Counted from the stretch's first letter, positions 46,802 through 56,052 are shown. The stretch is DNA of 64,000 bases from a candidate division TA06 bacterium SM23_40 (GCA_001303705.1 LJUI01000002.1:1-64000); one strand, 5' to 3'. The notes: a model not told the origin generated them from the letters alone. Numbers and translations are program-made.

Positions 46802-46876
46802 GCCGGGCGGCAGACCTGACTCGGCCCGCTCCGTGCGATTGCTGCCACATGTGGCCGGGTGCCGTAGTGTACAGGG

Positions 46877-46907
46877 GAGTCGCAGGGCGTAACGAGCCCT
46901 GCGACTC
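46877..46907. terminator. Strong perfect hairpin, possible terminator
   Basis: A 12-bp perfect stem, GAGTCGCAGGGC (46877-46888) with GCCCTGCGACTC (46896-46907), has a 7-nt loop. It lies 75 bp after the lamin-tail stop. The following sequence TCGATGTCTT is only weakly T-rich, so an intrinsic terminator is plausible but not certain. Confidence 0.6.
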
Positions 46908-46993
46908 TCGATGTCTTGATAGAGCAGGCGATTGGTGTCGATACCGCCCGCGATGGTGAAGACCGGCAAGAAACGAGGAGAGGTGCGATTGAG

Positions 46994-48031
46994 ATGACCG
47001 ATGGTGTGATCGACCTGCGGAGTGATACCGTGACGAGACCGTCACCGGGCATGCGGCGCGCTATGGCGGAGGCGGAGGTGGGTGATGATGTCTTCGGCGA
47101 CGATCCCACCGTCAAGCGGCTCGAGGCGAGGGTGGCGGCAATGCTGGGAAAGGATCGAGGCCTCTTTCTTCCTTCGGGAACGATGGCCAACGAGGTCGCC
47201 CTCCGTGTGTTGACACAGCCGGGCGATGAGGTGATCTGCGAACAGGGTTCCCACATCTATAACTACGAAGTGGGGGCTGCGGCCGCGCTCGCCGGCGTGC
47301 AGTTGAGACCGCTCGAGGGATCGAGAGGTGTGCTGCGCGTCGAGCAGATAGAGCACGCCATCAGGCCGAGCGATATCCATCTGCCGGTGACGAGGGTCGT
47401 CTGCCTCGAGAACACCCACACCCGCGCCGGCGGTGCGATCTTCCCCCTCGAGGAGATGCACGGTATCAGAGAGTTGACAGGAGGTGCCGGGATCGCTGTC
47501 TATCTCGATGGAGCCCGCCTGTGGAACGCCTCCGCCCGCACCGGGGTCGCCCTGGACGAGTATGCGGCGCAGGCAGACTCTGTCTCGGTCTGCCTCTCGA
47601 AGGGGCTCGGCGCACCTGTTGGATCGGTCTTTGTGGGAGACCATTCGATGGTCGAGCGAGCGAGGCGGTATCGGAAGATGTATGGCGGTGGGATGCGCCA
47701 GGTGGGGATACTCGCCGCGGCAGGGCTGTATGCGCTCGAGCACAACATCGCGCGACTGGAGGAGGATCACCGGCGCGCGGCGCAGCTCGCCGAAGCCGTC
47801 GAGGGATGCTCACGGGCACGGCTCGTGGGAGGGAAGCCCGATACGAACATGGTCGTACTGGAGGTCCTGGATGGTCCAGCCGAGGCATCGAGGGTGCAAG
47901 AGGAACTCGCCGCGCGATCGGTGCTTGTTGTCCCGTTTGGTGCGTCTCAGCTGCGGGCGGTAACGCACCTGGACATAGGTGACGGGGAACTGGAGAAAGC
48001 GATCAGCGTCTTCCGTGCAGTTCTCAGTTGA
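46994..48031 (+). CDS. L-threonine aldolase (low-specificity type)
   Basis: 345 residues from ATG 46994; an in-frame start at 46916 would prepend 26 residues and sits in the hairpin region. Fold-type I PLP enzyme: the N-terminus IDLRSDTVTRPSPGMRRAMAEAEVGDDVFGDDPT is diagnostic, with the PLP Lys in SVCLSKGLGAPVG (about residue 200) and the DGARLWNAS motif. It cleaves L-threonine or allo-threonine to glycine and acetaldehyde, giving a second route from threonine to glycine beside tdh-kbl. Start support is moderate. Confidence 0.93.
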   Translation: MTDGVIDLRSDTVTRPSPGMRRAMAEAEVGDDVFGDDPTVKRLEARVAAMLGKDRGLFLPSGTMANEVALRVLTQPGDEVICEQGSHIYNYEVGAAAALAGVQLRPLEGSRGVLRVEQIEHAIRPSDIHLPVTRVVCLENTHTRAGGAIFPLEEMHGIRELTGGAGIAVYLDGARLWNASARTGVALDEYAAQADSVSVCLSKGLGAPVGSVFVGDHSMVERARRYRKMYGGGMRQVGILAAAGLYALEHNIARLEEDHRRAAQLAEAVEGCSRARLVGGKPDTNMVVLEVLDGPAEASRVQEELAARSVLVVPFGASQLRAVTHLDIGDGELEKAISVFRAVLS

Positions 48032-48098
48032 TCGTGCGCAGGTCGGCCTTGTGAGCCGGCCCTCGCAGCACTCATCCACATAACGGGGATTGCCGACG

Positions 48099-49787
48099 GT
48101 GCGGGACGAGGAGAGAGTCTGGAAGGTCTCGCAGATCGATGAGGAGGCCGGCGAACGGCTCTGCCGCGCGCTCGGCATGCCGCTCCTTCTGGCGCGTCTC
48201 CTCGTCGCCAGGGGCATCTCCTCGCCTGACGGGGCACGGCGGTACCTCTCTCCTGCGCTCGCCGACTTCCTTGATCCGTATCTGCTGGCCGATATGGAGC
48301 GTGCGGTCCGCCGCATCAATCGGGCCATCAGCTCGGGAGAGCGGGTCACCGTTGTCGGGCACGAAGATACAGACGGGTTGACCGGGACTGTCGTGCTGCT
48401 CGAGATCTTGCGGAAGATGGGGGCGGAGGCCGATTACTATCTTCCCAGCCGGGTCGAGGAGGGTCACGGATTATCCCGGCGTGCTATCGCCCGGGCGAAG
48501 CAGCGCGGGTCTGCTCTTATTGTCACTGTAGATTGTGGCGTGACAGATAGTCATCCGGTGGCTGAGGCGGGGCGGAACGGGATTGATGTGATCGTGCTCG
48601 ATCATCACGAAGTTATCGCACCCCTGCCCTCCGCAGTGGCGGTCGTTGACCCCAAGCGGCCGGATTCTGCCTATCCCTTCCGCGGTCTCGCCGGGGTCGG
48701 CGTTGCGTTCAAGACGGCCCAGGCCCTCGTCGCGGGAGCAGATAGAGGTCCTCGGGCGGAGTGGGAACAGGTCGCCCCTGACCTGCTCGAGCTCGTTCTG
48801 CTGGGGAGTATCGCGGATCGCGTCCCTCTCTGTGACGAGAACCGTGTAGCTGCGGTACTCGGACTCAAAGCATTCGAGGCAACCGAACGGATCGGCCTGC
48901 AGGCACTCAAGCATGGGCTGAAGGGAGAGGAGGATCGCGATCTCAGAGCCATGGAACTCGTCCAGGGGTCGATCTCACTCATCGCCTCTGCCCGGTCGGA
49001 GGATGGCGGTAATGATGGATGTGAACTTCTCCTCACTCACGACTCCGCGTCTGCTGGCACAGTCGTCACAAAACTTCGAAAGGAGAGCGAGCGCTGGCAC
49101 GCAGCGGCGAGAGCCAGTTTCGACCGGGTACTCAAGATGCTCGATAGAGAGATCGACGAGCCGATTATCATCCTCGTCAACGAAGAGATTCCGTACTACC
49201 TGCTGGGACACTGTGCATCGCGGCTGAGGAAACTGTACATGCGGCCGGCGATCCTGATCGGGAAGCGAGGCGCCGGCCTGGCAGGCGAGGCGAGGGGTCC
49301 AAAGTGGTTCGATCTCATGGAGTGTCTGGCCACGTCAGACGAGTTGCTCGAAAGCTGGGGTGGGCACAAGGGAGCGGCCGGGTTTTCGTTGAGCAGGGAC
49401 CGGTTGCCTGCGTTCAGTGATCGCGTGCGGGCATATGCTGCCGAGCGGATCGACCCCGTCGACCTCCAGGAGATCCTGCGCATAGACATAGAAGTGGGGG
49501 AGGGGGAGCTCGGGCCCGACCTGATCAAGGTCCTGGCAGCACTCCGGCCCTATGGGGAGGGCAACCCGGCGCCGCTTCTCCTGGCGCGTACAGTGGATGT
49601 GACGAGTCAGGGGCCGCGATGTGTCGTCAAGGCCGGCGGCGACAGTATATCGCTGATCGATGAGCGGAGAAGATCCAGCTGGACAGACCTGTCGGGGAGG
49701 CCTCTCCAGCTCGATATCGTCTTCACCCTCGGCGATAGCGATGAGCTCCTGCTCGTCGATTGCCGGCCGACGTTCTTGAATGAATAG
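48099..49787 (+). CDS. DHH/DHHA1 single-stranded nucleic acid exonuclease (RecJ-like), unusual motif I
   Basis: 562 residues from GTG 48099 (GGGGA 9 bp upstream); TTG 48090 would add 3. Motif I reads GHEDTDGLTG (His88, Asp90, Asp92) where bacterial RecJ has GDYDxDGxT. Motif II VDCGVTD and motif III LDHHE (the DHH itself) are intact, with motif IV GVGVAFKTAQAL and the DHHA1 element GGHKGAAGFSLSR. The OB-like C-terminal region runs to about 560. The HxDxDG form resembles archaeal GAN-type DHH nucleases. It probably degrades single-stranded DNA or RNA, but RecJ recombination function is not guaranteed. Confidence 0.85.
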   Translation: MRDEERVWKVSQIDEEAGERLCRALGMPLLLARLLVARGISSPDGARRYLSPALADFLDPYLLADMERAVRRINRAISSGERVTVVGHEDTDGLTGTVVLLEILRKMGAEADYYLPSRVEEGHGLSRRAIARAKQRGSALIVTVDCGVTDSHPVAEAGRNGIDVIVLDHHEVIAPLPSAVAVVDPKRPDSAYPFRGLAGVGVAFKTAQALVAGADRGPRAEWEQVAPDLLELVLLGSIADRVPLCDENRVAAVLGLKAFEATERIGLQALKHGLKGEEDRDLRAMELVQGSISLIASARSEDGGNDGCELLLTHDSASAGTVVTKLRKESERWHAAARASFDRVLKMLDREIDEPIIILVNEEIPYYLLGHCASRLRKLYMRPAILIGKRGAGLAGEARGPKWFDLMECLATSDELLESWGGHKGAAGFSLSRDRLPAFSDRVRAYAAERIDPVDLQEILRIDIEVGEGELGPDLIKVLAALRPYGEGNPAPLLLARTVDVTSQGPRCVVKAGGDSISLIDERRRSSWTDLSGRPLQLDIVFTLGDSDELLLVDCRPTFLNE

Positions 49788-49847
49788 CGGCTTCGCGCTC
49801 CGCGGGCCGCTCGACGGCGACGCGCTCCAGACCCGCCGTGTTTTTTG

Positions 49848-49876
49848 TTGACAAGCGGTCCCAGTCATATTACATT
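49848..49876 (+). promoter_or_regulatory. Sigma-70-type promoter before the small outer-membrane protein gene
   Basis: TTGACA at 49848-49853, a 17-bp spacer, and TACATT at 49871-49876, 78 bp before the start codon. Confidence 0.7.
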
Positions 49877-49953
49877 CTCCCTGCTGGCAGATGTGCAGGC
49901 AGGATCGGCAGTCCGGAGATCGGGCGACAGCAATCCTAGAGCGAGGTCCCGCG

Positions 49954-50433
49954 ATGAGTGAGAGAATCGTCAGCTCTGTAGGCATTCTGCTTCTGCTGGG
50001 CCTCGCCGCAAACGTACAGGCGATCGGCCTTCACCCGATGGGGGGGAACGTCGGTATCGGCGGAACCGTAGCCGGAGATCACATGTGGTATGTGAAGTTC
50101 GGCCTGACACATCGGCTTGCCATGGAGATGTCGTTCGATTGGACCCACGACTCCGAAAGCGCGGATCGTTTCTGGCTGGGGGGCGGCCTGCTGTGCCATT
50201 CCTGGCAGGGGCAGAAGGTAAGGCCGTACGCCGGAGCGAGGGCAGCCATTGCGATCTACGATGATCCCGGCTCAGATGAGAGTAAGAGCAGATTCGTGCT
50301 GCTCCCTTCCGCCGGGGTGGAATACTTCATCCATGACGCACTCAGCTTGGGCGCCGAGGCGTCTCTGCCGTTGATGTTCGGCTCGTTCTCGCTTCGTACG
50401 ACTACTCTCGCTGCCGTCCGCTACTATTTCTGA
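49954..50433 (+). CDS. Small predicted outer-membrane beta-barrel protein
   Basis: 159 residues from ATG 49954 (GAGCGAGG upstream). A signal peptide ends near NVQA (about residue 22). The mature part is alternating strands with short turns (WYVKFGLTHRLAMEMSFDWT, VRPYAGARAAIAIYDD, VEYFIHDALSLGAEASL) ending in YYF, typical of an 8-strand OmpA/OmpW-like barrel. Function unknown. Confidence 0.75.
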   Translation: MSERIVSSVGILLLLGLAANVQAIGLHPMGGNVGIGGTVAGDHMWYVKFGLTHRLAMEMSFDWTHDSESADRFWLGGGLLCHSWQGQKVRPYAGARAAIAIYDDPGSDESKSRFVLLPSAGVEYFIHDALSLGAEASLPLMFGSFSLRTTTLAAVRYYF

Positions 50434-50546
50434 TTTCATCATCGGACTCCCCGGAGCATTTCCGCAGGCCTGGCTTGTGAGCAGTGTGGTACTCCGATCC
50501 CCTCGGAGGAATCGCTCCATGGAAGAGAGGGAGGGCGCCCAGGACG

Positions 50547-50984
50547 ATGAGAGCGGTCGTGCAGCGTGTGGCGCGGGCTGGCGTCAGCGTCAACGGGGAA
50601 CGGATCGCCGAGATCGGCCGGGGGATGGTGATTCTTCTCGGGGTGGGTGCTGGCGACTCGTCGTCCGACGCAGGGAGCCTGGCAGAGAAATGTCTTAACC
50701 TCCGCATCTTTGAAGACGCTGAGGGGAAGATGAACCTCTCCGCTCTGGAGGTTGGGGCCGATCTGCTCGCGATTTCTCAGTTCACGCTCTACGGCAATTG
50801 TCGCAAGGGAAGGAGGCCGAGTTTCACAGAGGCAGCGCCGGCGCAGGTGGCCGAGGACCTGTACGAAGAGTTTGTCTCCTCGCTGAGGAAATCCGGACTG
50901 AGAGTGGAGACAGGACGGTTCGGAGCACGCATGCTCGTCGAGATTCACAATGAGGGACCGGTCACCTTCATCCTCGATACATAG
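50547..50984 (+). CDS. dtd: D-aminoacyl-tRNA deacylase
   Basis: 145 residues from ATG 50547; upstream in-frame starts to 50484 are not supported by homology. It has the SQFTLYGN motif and the cross-subunit NEGPVTF (canonical NxGPVT) motif, plus the N-terminal [18 protein letters not shown]. It removes D-amino acids (and glycine from tRNA-Ala) mischarged on tRNA, as a homodimer. Confidence 0.95.
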   Translation: MRAVVQRVARAGVSVNGERIAEIGRGMVILLGVGAGDSSSDAGSLAEKCLNLRIFEDAEGKMNLSALEVGADLLAISQFTLYGNCRKGRRPSFTEAAPAQVAEDLYEEFVSSLRKSGLRVETGRFGARMLVEIHNEGPVTFILDT

Positions 50985-51134
50985 CAGATAGAACGTGCAC
51001 AAATGGGCGTATCATCGATCATGCCGTTCCGGCGACTGCAGGCTGGCCTATAGCGGAGTTGTGGCGTCGAGACGAAACTCCATCCAACGCAGTTACTCCC
51101 ACGAACTGGGAACATCCCTCATTCTCCCTGAACG

Positions 51135-51163
51135 GACTTTCGAGCGAGATTTGCTCGAGAGTC
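51135..51163 (+). promoter_or_regulatory. Hairpin in the yicC leader
   Basis: GACTTTCGAGC (51135-51145) pairs with GCTCGAGAGTC (51153-51163), 11 bp with one G-T pair and a 7-nt loop, 56 bp before the yicC start. No T-run follows, so it is not a terminator. It may be a leader structure. Confidence 0.5.
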
Positions 51164-51218
51164 AACCACTCTTCCCGAGCGGGTGTCGCTCCGTCCTTCC
51201 CGAGGAGTTCTCTATCTC

Positions 51219-52115
51219 ATGATCCAGAGCATGACAGGATATGGCCGCGTTGAGCGTCGTCTCGATGACGAGCAGGTTCAGGTTTCGGTCGAGGTCAGAT
51301 CGACCAATCATCGGTTCTGTGAAGTCTCCCTCCGCCTTCCCAAATTCATGGCCCCACTCGAAGCACGATTGAAGTCACTTGTCAAGAACCATGTTACTCG
51401 GGGATTCCTGACTGTCTATGTTTCGTGGTCTCAGGGCGAGGGAGGGGGAACTGAACTCGTCGTCGATGACGCGGTTGCCGGGGCGTATCGAGAGATGCTG
51501 GACCAACTGAAGAAACGGCACAGGGTGGAGGGGCCCATCGATCTGGCAACGCTCGTCTCGCTCCCCGGGGTGTTCAAAGAAGCGAAGGAGGAGCACGATC
51601 TCGAGCACGATTGGGATGTACTCAGGCAGCTTGTGATCGACGCGCTTGAGGCGATGACGGTGATGAAGCGGGAAGAGGGTAAGAATCTCGCTGACGATCT
51701 CCTCAACAGGGCTGCCGCCATCGAGGCGGTCCTCGAGGCGATTGAAGAGAGAGCGCCTCGGCGTACAGAGGAGATGAGGGAAAAGCTGAGAGCTCGGATC
51801 TCCGATGTCCTCTCCGCGGAGGGTCTCGCTGCGCAGATCGGCGAGGATCGTCTCGCGTTGGAGGTCGGCTTTATCGCCGAACGGAGCGACATCACAGAAG
51901 AGTGCGTCCGCCTGAGGAGCCATCTCAAGCAGTTTCGATCTTTCATCGATGACTCGGGTGCGGCCGGGAGAAGGCTGAATTTCCTCCTCCAGGAGATGCA
52001 TCGTGAGGTGAATACCCTGGGCGTGAAGGCAGGGGATGAATTCATATCACAACGCGTGGTGCTGCTTAAAGAGGAATTAGAGAAACTCCGAGAACAGATG
52101 CAGAACGTGGAGTAG
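51219..52115 (+). CDS. yicC: YicC-family protein (endoribonuclease)
   Basis: 298 residues from ATG 51219 (GAGGAG at 51202-51207). The N-terminus MIQSMTGYGR and the C-terminal RRLNFLLQEMHREVNTLGVKAGDEFIS motif are family hallmarks (YicC_N and DUF1732). Recent work shows the family cleaves RNA. It lies directly before gmk (5 bp gap), the standard YicC-gmk-rpoZ order. Confidence 0.92.
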   Translation: MIQSMTGYGRVERRLDDEQVQVSVEVRSTNHRFCEVSLRLPKFMAPLEARLKSLVKNHVTRGFLTVYVSWSQGEGGGTELVVDDAVAGAYREMLDQLKKRHRVEGPIDLATLVSLPGVFKEAKEEHDLEHDWDVLRQLVIDALEAMTVMKREEGKNLADDLLNRAAAIEAVLEAIEERAPRRTEEMREKLRARISDVLSAEGLAAQIGEDRLALEVGFIAERSDITEECVRLRSHLKQFRSFIDDSGAAGRRLNFLLQEMHREVNTLGVKAGDEFISQRVVLLKEELEKLREQMQNVE

Positions 52116-52120
52116 TCCGA

Positions 52121-52723
52121 TTGACTAGATCTGCATTCCCTATCGTTCTCTCTGCACCTTCTGGCACGGGAAAGACGACGATCTGTCGCAGGGTAGCCGG
52201 TTCTCTCGACGCACTGCGATATTCAGTCTCTGCCACGACGCGTCCCGCCCGAGCAGGGGAAAGGGATGGAGAAGCCTACCGCTTCCTCGATGTTGCCACG
52301 TTCAAGCGGATGGTCGAACAGGATAGATTCATCGAGTGGGCGATGGTATACGGACAGCATTATGGGACGTTGCGCGAGCCGGTCGAGCAGTGGCTCGCGG
52401 AAGGGAAGGATGTAATCCTTGATCTTGACGTGCAGGGCGCCAGGGCGATGCAGGCTGCCTATCCCGATCTGGTGCTCGTGTTCGTCTACCCGCCATCCCT
52501 TGCCGTCCTCAGAGAACGCCTCGCCTCCAGGGGTACCGATGATCCGGCCGAGATCGGCCGGAGGATCGCACTCGCCCGGGAGGAGATGGAGAATGCGCAA
52601 TTCTATTCCTATCTCGTCGTCAACGAGACGTTGTCGAAGACTGTCGATCAAGTAAGGTCGATCGTATTCGCCGAACGCGCCAGAGCAGACAGAGTTTCGC
52701 TCATTGGCTGGGAGGAGACGTAG
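52121..52723 (+). CDS. gmk: Guanylate kinase
   Basis: 200 residues from TTG 52121, 5 bp after yicC with GGAG upstream. P-loop SAPSGTGKTT (about 11-20), GMP-binding SATTRPARAGERDGEAYRF, lid region RLASRGTDDPAEIGRRI. It phosphorylates GMP to GDP, feeding GTP synthesis. TTG is the only nearby start in frame. Confidence 0.95.
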   Translation: MTRSAFPIVLSAPSGTGKTTICRRVAGSLDALRYSVSATTRPARAGERDGEAYRFLDVATFKRMVEQDRFIEWAMVYGQHYGTLREPVEQWLAEGKDVILDLDVQGARAMQAAYPDLVLVFVYPPSLAVLRERLASRGTDDPAEIGRRIALAREEMENAQFYSYLVVNETLSKTVDQVRSIVFAERARADRVSLIGWEET

Positions 52724-52807
52724 CGTTCATCAGTTGAGTGCCATTTCGCCGGTGATTCGACCATCTGCGATGGATCGGAGCGCCACCTGAGGAGGTCTGA
52801 GAGCCAT

Positions 52808-53053
52808 ATGGCGTTTGTACCATTGGAGGACGTGCTCATGTCGATTGAGAACAGGTACAAGGCGGTCATCGTTGCAGCGAAGGAGGCTCGGCGACTCAAT
52901 CAGGAACTGAGTAAGGAGGGCGAAGAGGAGGCCGGTGCGGCCAAGCTGACGATGGAGGCACTCAGACGGGTCTCGGAGGGACTCGTCAAATACAATGAGA
53001 TAGAAGAGGAGGGAGAAGAGGGAGAGGAGGTGCAGGACGAGAAGAAGTCGTGA
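52808..53053 (+). CDS. rpoZ: RNA polymerase omega subunit
   Basis: 81 residues. It matches the omega core (VPLEDVLMSIENRYKAVIVAAKEARRLNQ), which wraps the beta-prime C-terminus, and ends in a Glu-rich tail. GAGGAGG lies about 11 bp upstream. It follows gmk by 84 bp, the conserved order. Confidence 0.92.
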   Translation: MAFVPLEDVLMSIENRYKAVIVAAKEARRLNQELSKEGEEEAGAAKLTMEALRRVSEGLVKYNEIEEEGEEGEEVQDEKKS

Positions 53054-53126
53054 TCGACGTGCGGTGAGGGTCCCTGACGGTCATCGTGCGGCGCCGTCGG
53101 CTACGACAGGTGCCGCTCAGAGATTG

Positions 53127-53864
53127 ATGGCAGATGAACTCCGCGATCTCGTCGGTCTGACTACACGATATCTCGCTCAGCAGGGCGAGTTGGGCGAGAG
53201 GGAGCTGTACCTGACGGAGGGGAATAGGCCCCGGAGGGGTGTGGAGCACCAGGTAGGTGCAGAAAGGAGACTGACACGTCTCGGGGGACGCGTCCGGTCG
53301 TGTACGCGGTGCGGACTTTCGCGGACAAGGACTCAGGTCGTTTTCGGCGCTGGCAGCGCTGAGGCAAAGCTCGTCTTCGTGGGCGAGGCTCCTGGGCGGG
53401 ATGAGGACCTGGCCGGGGCCCCGTTCGTGGGCGCCGCGGGGCGTCTGCTGACGAAGATCATCGAGTCGATCGGGTTTCGCCGCGACATGGTCTACATCAC
53501 CAATATCCTCAAGTGTCGGCCACCGGAGAATCGAAACCCGCTGCCCGAAGAGATTGCCTGCTGTTGTCCGCACCTCGATATGCAACTCGACATCATCTCC
53601 CCGCTGGTCATCTGCACTCTGGGCACGTTCGCCAGTCAAACGCTGCTCGGCACGACACTTCCGATTTCCTCCCTCAGGGGACGCGTCTGGGACTGCCGGG
53701 GCACCATGCTTGTGCCGACCTACCATCCCGCCGCCCTTCTCCGGAATCCCGGCTGGAAGCGAAGAGTGTGGGAGGATGTGCAGCTTCTGCGCAGGGTATA
53801 CGACGATCTCGTCGCCGGGAGGATTCCCCGGGGCGCGCTCAAAGCACCATTGACACCAGAGTGA
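53127..53864 (+). CDS. Type 4 uracil-DNA glycosylase (4Fe-4S)
   Basis: 245 residues from ATG 53127; GTG 53064 would prepend 21 residues, and neither has a strong Shine-Dalgarno. Motif GEAPGRDEDLAGAPFVG (about 108-124) and HPAALLRN mark family 4 UDG. The four iron-sulphur Cys are in SCTRCGL, KCRPPENRNP and ACCCPHL. It excises uracil from DNA to start base-excision repair. It occupies the position usually held by coaBC in the rpoZ neighbourhood. Confidence 0.92.
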   Translation: MADELRDLVGLTTRYLAQQGELGERELYLTEGNRPRRGVEHQVGAERRLTRLGGRVRSCTRCGLSRTRTQVVFGAGSAEAKLVFVGEAPGRDEDLAGAPFVGAAGRLLTKIIESIGFRRDMVYITNILKCRPPENRNPLPEEIACCCPHLDMQLDIISPLVICTLGTFASQTLLGTTLPISSLRGRVWDCRGTMLVPTYHPAALLRNPGWKRRVWEDVQLLRRVYDDLVAGRIPRGALKAPLTPE

Positions 53865-53889
53865 GTTAACGAACCGTACGAGGGAGTGA

Positions 53890-55275
53890 ATGATTGTGGC
53901 CTCTAGGGAGGGAAGTCAGCGAGTACCACCTCAGGCGCTCGACGCCGAAGCGTGGGTACTGGGAGCGATGTTGCTCGACCGTCAAGCCGTGCTCAAGGCG
54001 ATTGAGATGCTCGATAGCTCCGCGTTCTACTCTGGCAGCCACGAGCTCATATTCCGGGCGATCGTCTCTCTGTTCGATCGGCATCAGGCGGTCGATGTCG
54101 TGACCGTATCAGATGAGTTGAAGCGGATGGCGCAGTTGGAGTCGGTTGGCGGTGCCAGCTATCTCGCCAGTCTCGTAGAATCGGTGCCGACTGCAGCCAA
54201 TCTGGAATACCATGCCCGCATTGTGCTCGAGAAGGCTGTCCTCCGGCGGCTCATCGATGTCGCCACAGAGGTGGTGCGGAACTGCCATGAAGCACGTGAG
54301 GACGCCGATCGCATCCTCGACCAGGCTGAACAGACCATCTTCAGTATCAAGGAGTCGCGGTTGCGGGAGGGGTTCACCCCGATCAGGTCGATTCTCAAGC
54401 ACAGCTTCGAGGCGATCGAGGCCCTGCACGACCGTGGCGCCAGCGTGACAGGGGTCGCGTCCGGATATGAACGTCTCGATGAACTGACAGCTGGATTCCA
54501 GAGGGGGGAGTTGATCATCGTTGCCGCCCGGCCATCGGTGGGCAAGACGGCGCTCGTCTTGAACGTTGCCGAAAACGCTTCCATTGAGGGTGGTGTTCCT
54601 GTCGCCATCTTCAGTCTTGAAATGTCGAGGGAGCAGCTCGTCCAGCGGATGCTCTGCTCCGGCGCGCACGTCGACTCGCGGCGCGTGAGGAGAGGAACTC
54701 TGCATGCCTCAGACTGGCCGAAACTGACGACCGCCGCGGGCCGACTGGCGGAAGCTCCCATCTATGTCGATGACTCGAGCAGCTTGACGTGGCTGGAGCT
54801 CAAAGCGAAAGCACGACGCCTCAAAGCGGAGTCCGATATCGGTCTGCTCATTGTCGACTACCTTCAGCTGCTGAGGGGGACTGGGAAGACAGAGAATCGC
54901 CAACAAGAGGTCTCAGAGATATCGCGTGCACTCAAGGCGTTGTCGAAGGAGCTCGATGTTCCGATAATCGCCGTCTCGCAGCTTTCCCGGGCACCCAGCA
55001 CCAGGGGGAACGAGCGGCCGCTCCTCTCGGATCTTCGTGAATCAGGTGCCCTGGAACAGGACGCTGATGTAGTGCTCTTTCTCTTCCGCGATCCACACCT
55101 GGACTGGTCTGACAGAACGGTGGAGTTGATCGTCGGCAAGCAGCGAAACGGGCCCACGGGGACGGTCTACCTGACATTCCTCAGGGAGTTCACGAGATTC
55201 GAGAGTCAGGACAGGGGACGCGAGGGATTCGTGGAACTCTCCGAAGGGGAGATCGAAGCAGAAGTGGGGAGCTGA
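53890..55275 (+). CDS. dnaB: Replicative DNA helicase DnaB
   Basis: 461 residues. N-terminal DnaB domain (VPPQALDAEAWVLGAMLLDRQAV), then the RecA-like ATPase with Walker A ARPSVGKTA (about residues 214-222) and the LLIVDYLQLL Walker B; the arginine finger region ends near KQRNGPTGTVYL. It is the hexameric helicase at the replication fork. No intein. Its stop overlaps the mlaE start (TGATG), so the Mla genes are probably on the same transcript. Confidence 0.96.
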   Translation: MIVASREGSQRVPPQALDAEAWVLGAMLLDRQAVLKAIEMLDSSAFYSGSHELIFRAIVSLFDRHQAVDVVTVSDELKRMAQLESVGGASYLASLVESVPTAANLEYHARIVLEKAVLRRLIDVATEVVRNCHEAREDADRILDQAEQTIFSIKESRLREGFTPIRSILKHSFEAIEALHDRGASVTGVASGYERLDELTAGFQRGELIIVAARPSVGKTALVLNVAENASIEGGVPVAIFSLEMSREQLVQRMLCSGAHVDSRRVRRGTLHASDWPKLTTAAGRLAEAPIYVDDSSSLTWLELKAKARRLKAESDIGLLIVDYLQLLRGTGKTENRQQEVSEISRALKALSKELDVPIIAVSQLSRAPSTRGNERPLLSDLRESGALEQDADVVLFLFRDPHLDWSDRTVELIVGKQRNGPTGTVYLTFLREFTRFESQDRGREGFVELSEGEIEAEVGS

Positions 55276-56048
55276 TGGTCCAACTCGTCGAGCGGGTAGG
55301 AGACAGGGTTATCGGAGGTCTTGCCCACGTCGGCGGCGTGGTGATGATGCTGGCACGGATCATCTCCACTCTTCCGAAGCTGCCGCGTTCGCTCGGTCTG
55401 ACGGTGGATCAGATGATGGCGATGGGAGTCAATTCCCTGCCGCTGGTCGCCATCACGTCTGCCTTCACCGGGATGGTCGCCTCGGTGCAGACCGCCTATC
55501 AGTTTCGCGACTACACCCCCATGGTGCTGCTGGGGTCGGCGGTGGGCAAGATGGTGCTCATCGAGCTCGGCCCGGTTCTGACCGCACTTGTCGTTGCGGG
55601 ACGGGTAGGAGCCTCCATTGCCGCCGAGCTGGGGACGATGAAGGTGACCGAGCAGATCGACGCGCTCGAAACGCTCGCTGTCGACCCAATTCGCTATCTG
55701 GCGCTTCCCCGGTTCGTGTCGGGAATGATCATGCTCCCGGTTCTCGTCATAATGGCGGACGTCATCGCAATACTGGGTGGGATGTTCGTGGCCGTGTTCG
55801 CAGTAGGGGTGAGTGCAGAGACGTTTACGCGGGGGCTTCGACTCTACTTCCAGTTCCGTGATGTCTTCGGAGGATTGTTCAAGGCCGTGATTTTTGGGAT
55901 GATCATCGCAGTTATGGGGTGCTATCAGGGATTCAATGCCGGATGGGGGGCGGGGGGCGTGGGTCGAGCGACGACTCGAGCAGTCGTATATTCGTGTCTT
56001 CTCATCCTCATCTTCGACTACGTGGTGGCCGAACTAGTCTTCCGATGA
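55275..56048 (+). CDS. mlaE: MlaE-type ABC permease for phospholipid transport
   Basis: 257 residues, about five transmembrane helices, with the MlaE permease signature (LPLVAITSAFTGMVASVQTAYQF, GPVLTALVVAGRVGASIAAELGTMKVTEQIDALE). It overlaps dnaB by 1 bp and is followed by the ATPase. With MlaF and MlaD it moves lipids between inner and outer membranes. Confidence 0.95.
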   Translation: MVQLVERVGDRVIGGLAHVGGVVMMLARIISTLPKLPRSLGLTVDQMMAMGVNSLPLVAITSAFTGMVASVQTAYQFRDYTPMVLLGSAVGKMVLIELGPVLTALVVAGRVGASIAAELGTMKVTEQIDALETLAVDPIRYLALPRFVSGMIMLPVLVIMADVIAILGGMFVAVFAVGVSAETFTRGLRLYFQFRDVFGGLFKAVIFGMIIAVMGCYQGFNAGWGAGGVGRATTRAVVYSCLLILIFDYVVAELVFR

Positions 56049-56052
56049 TAGA

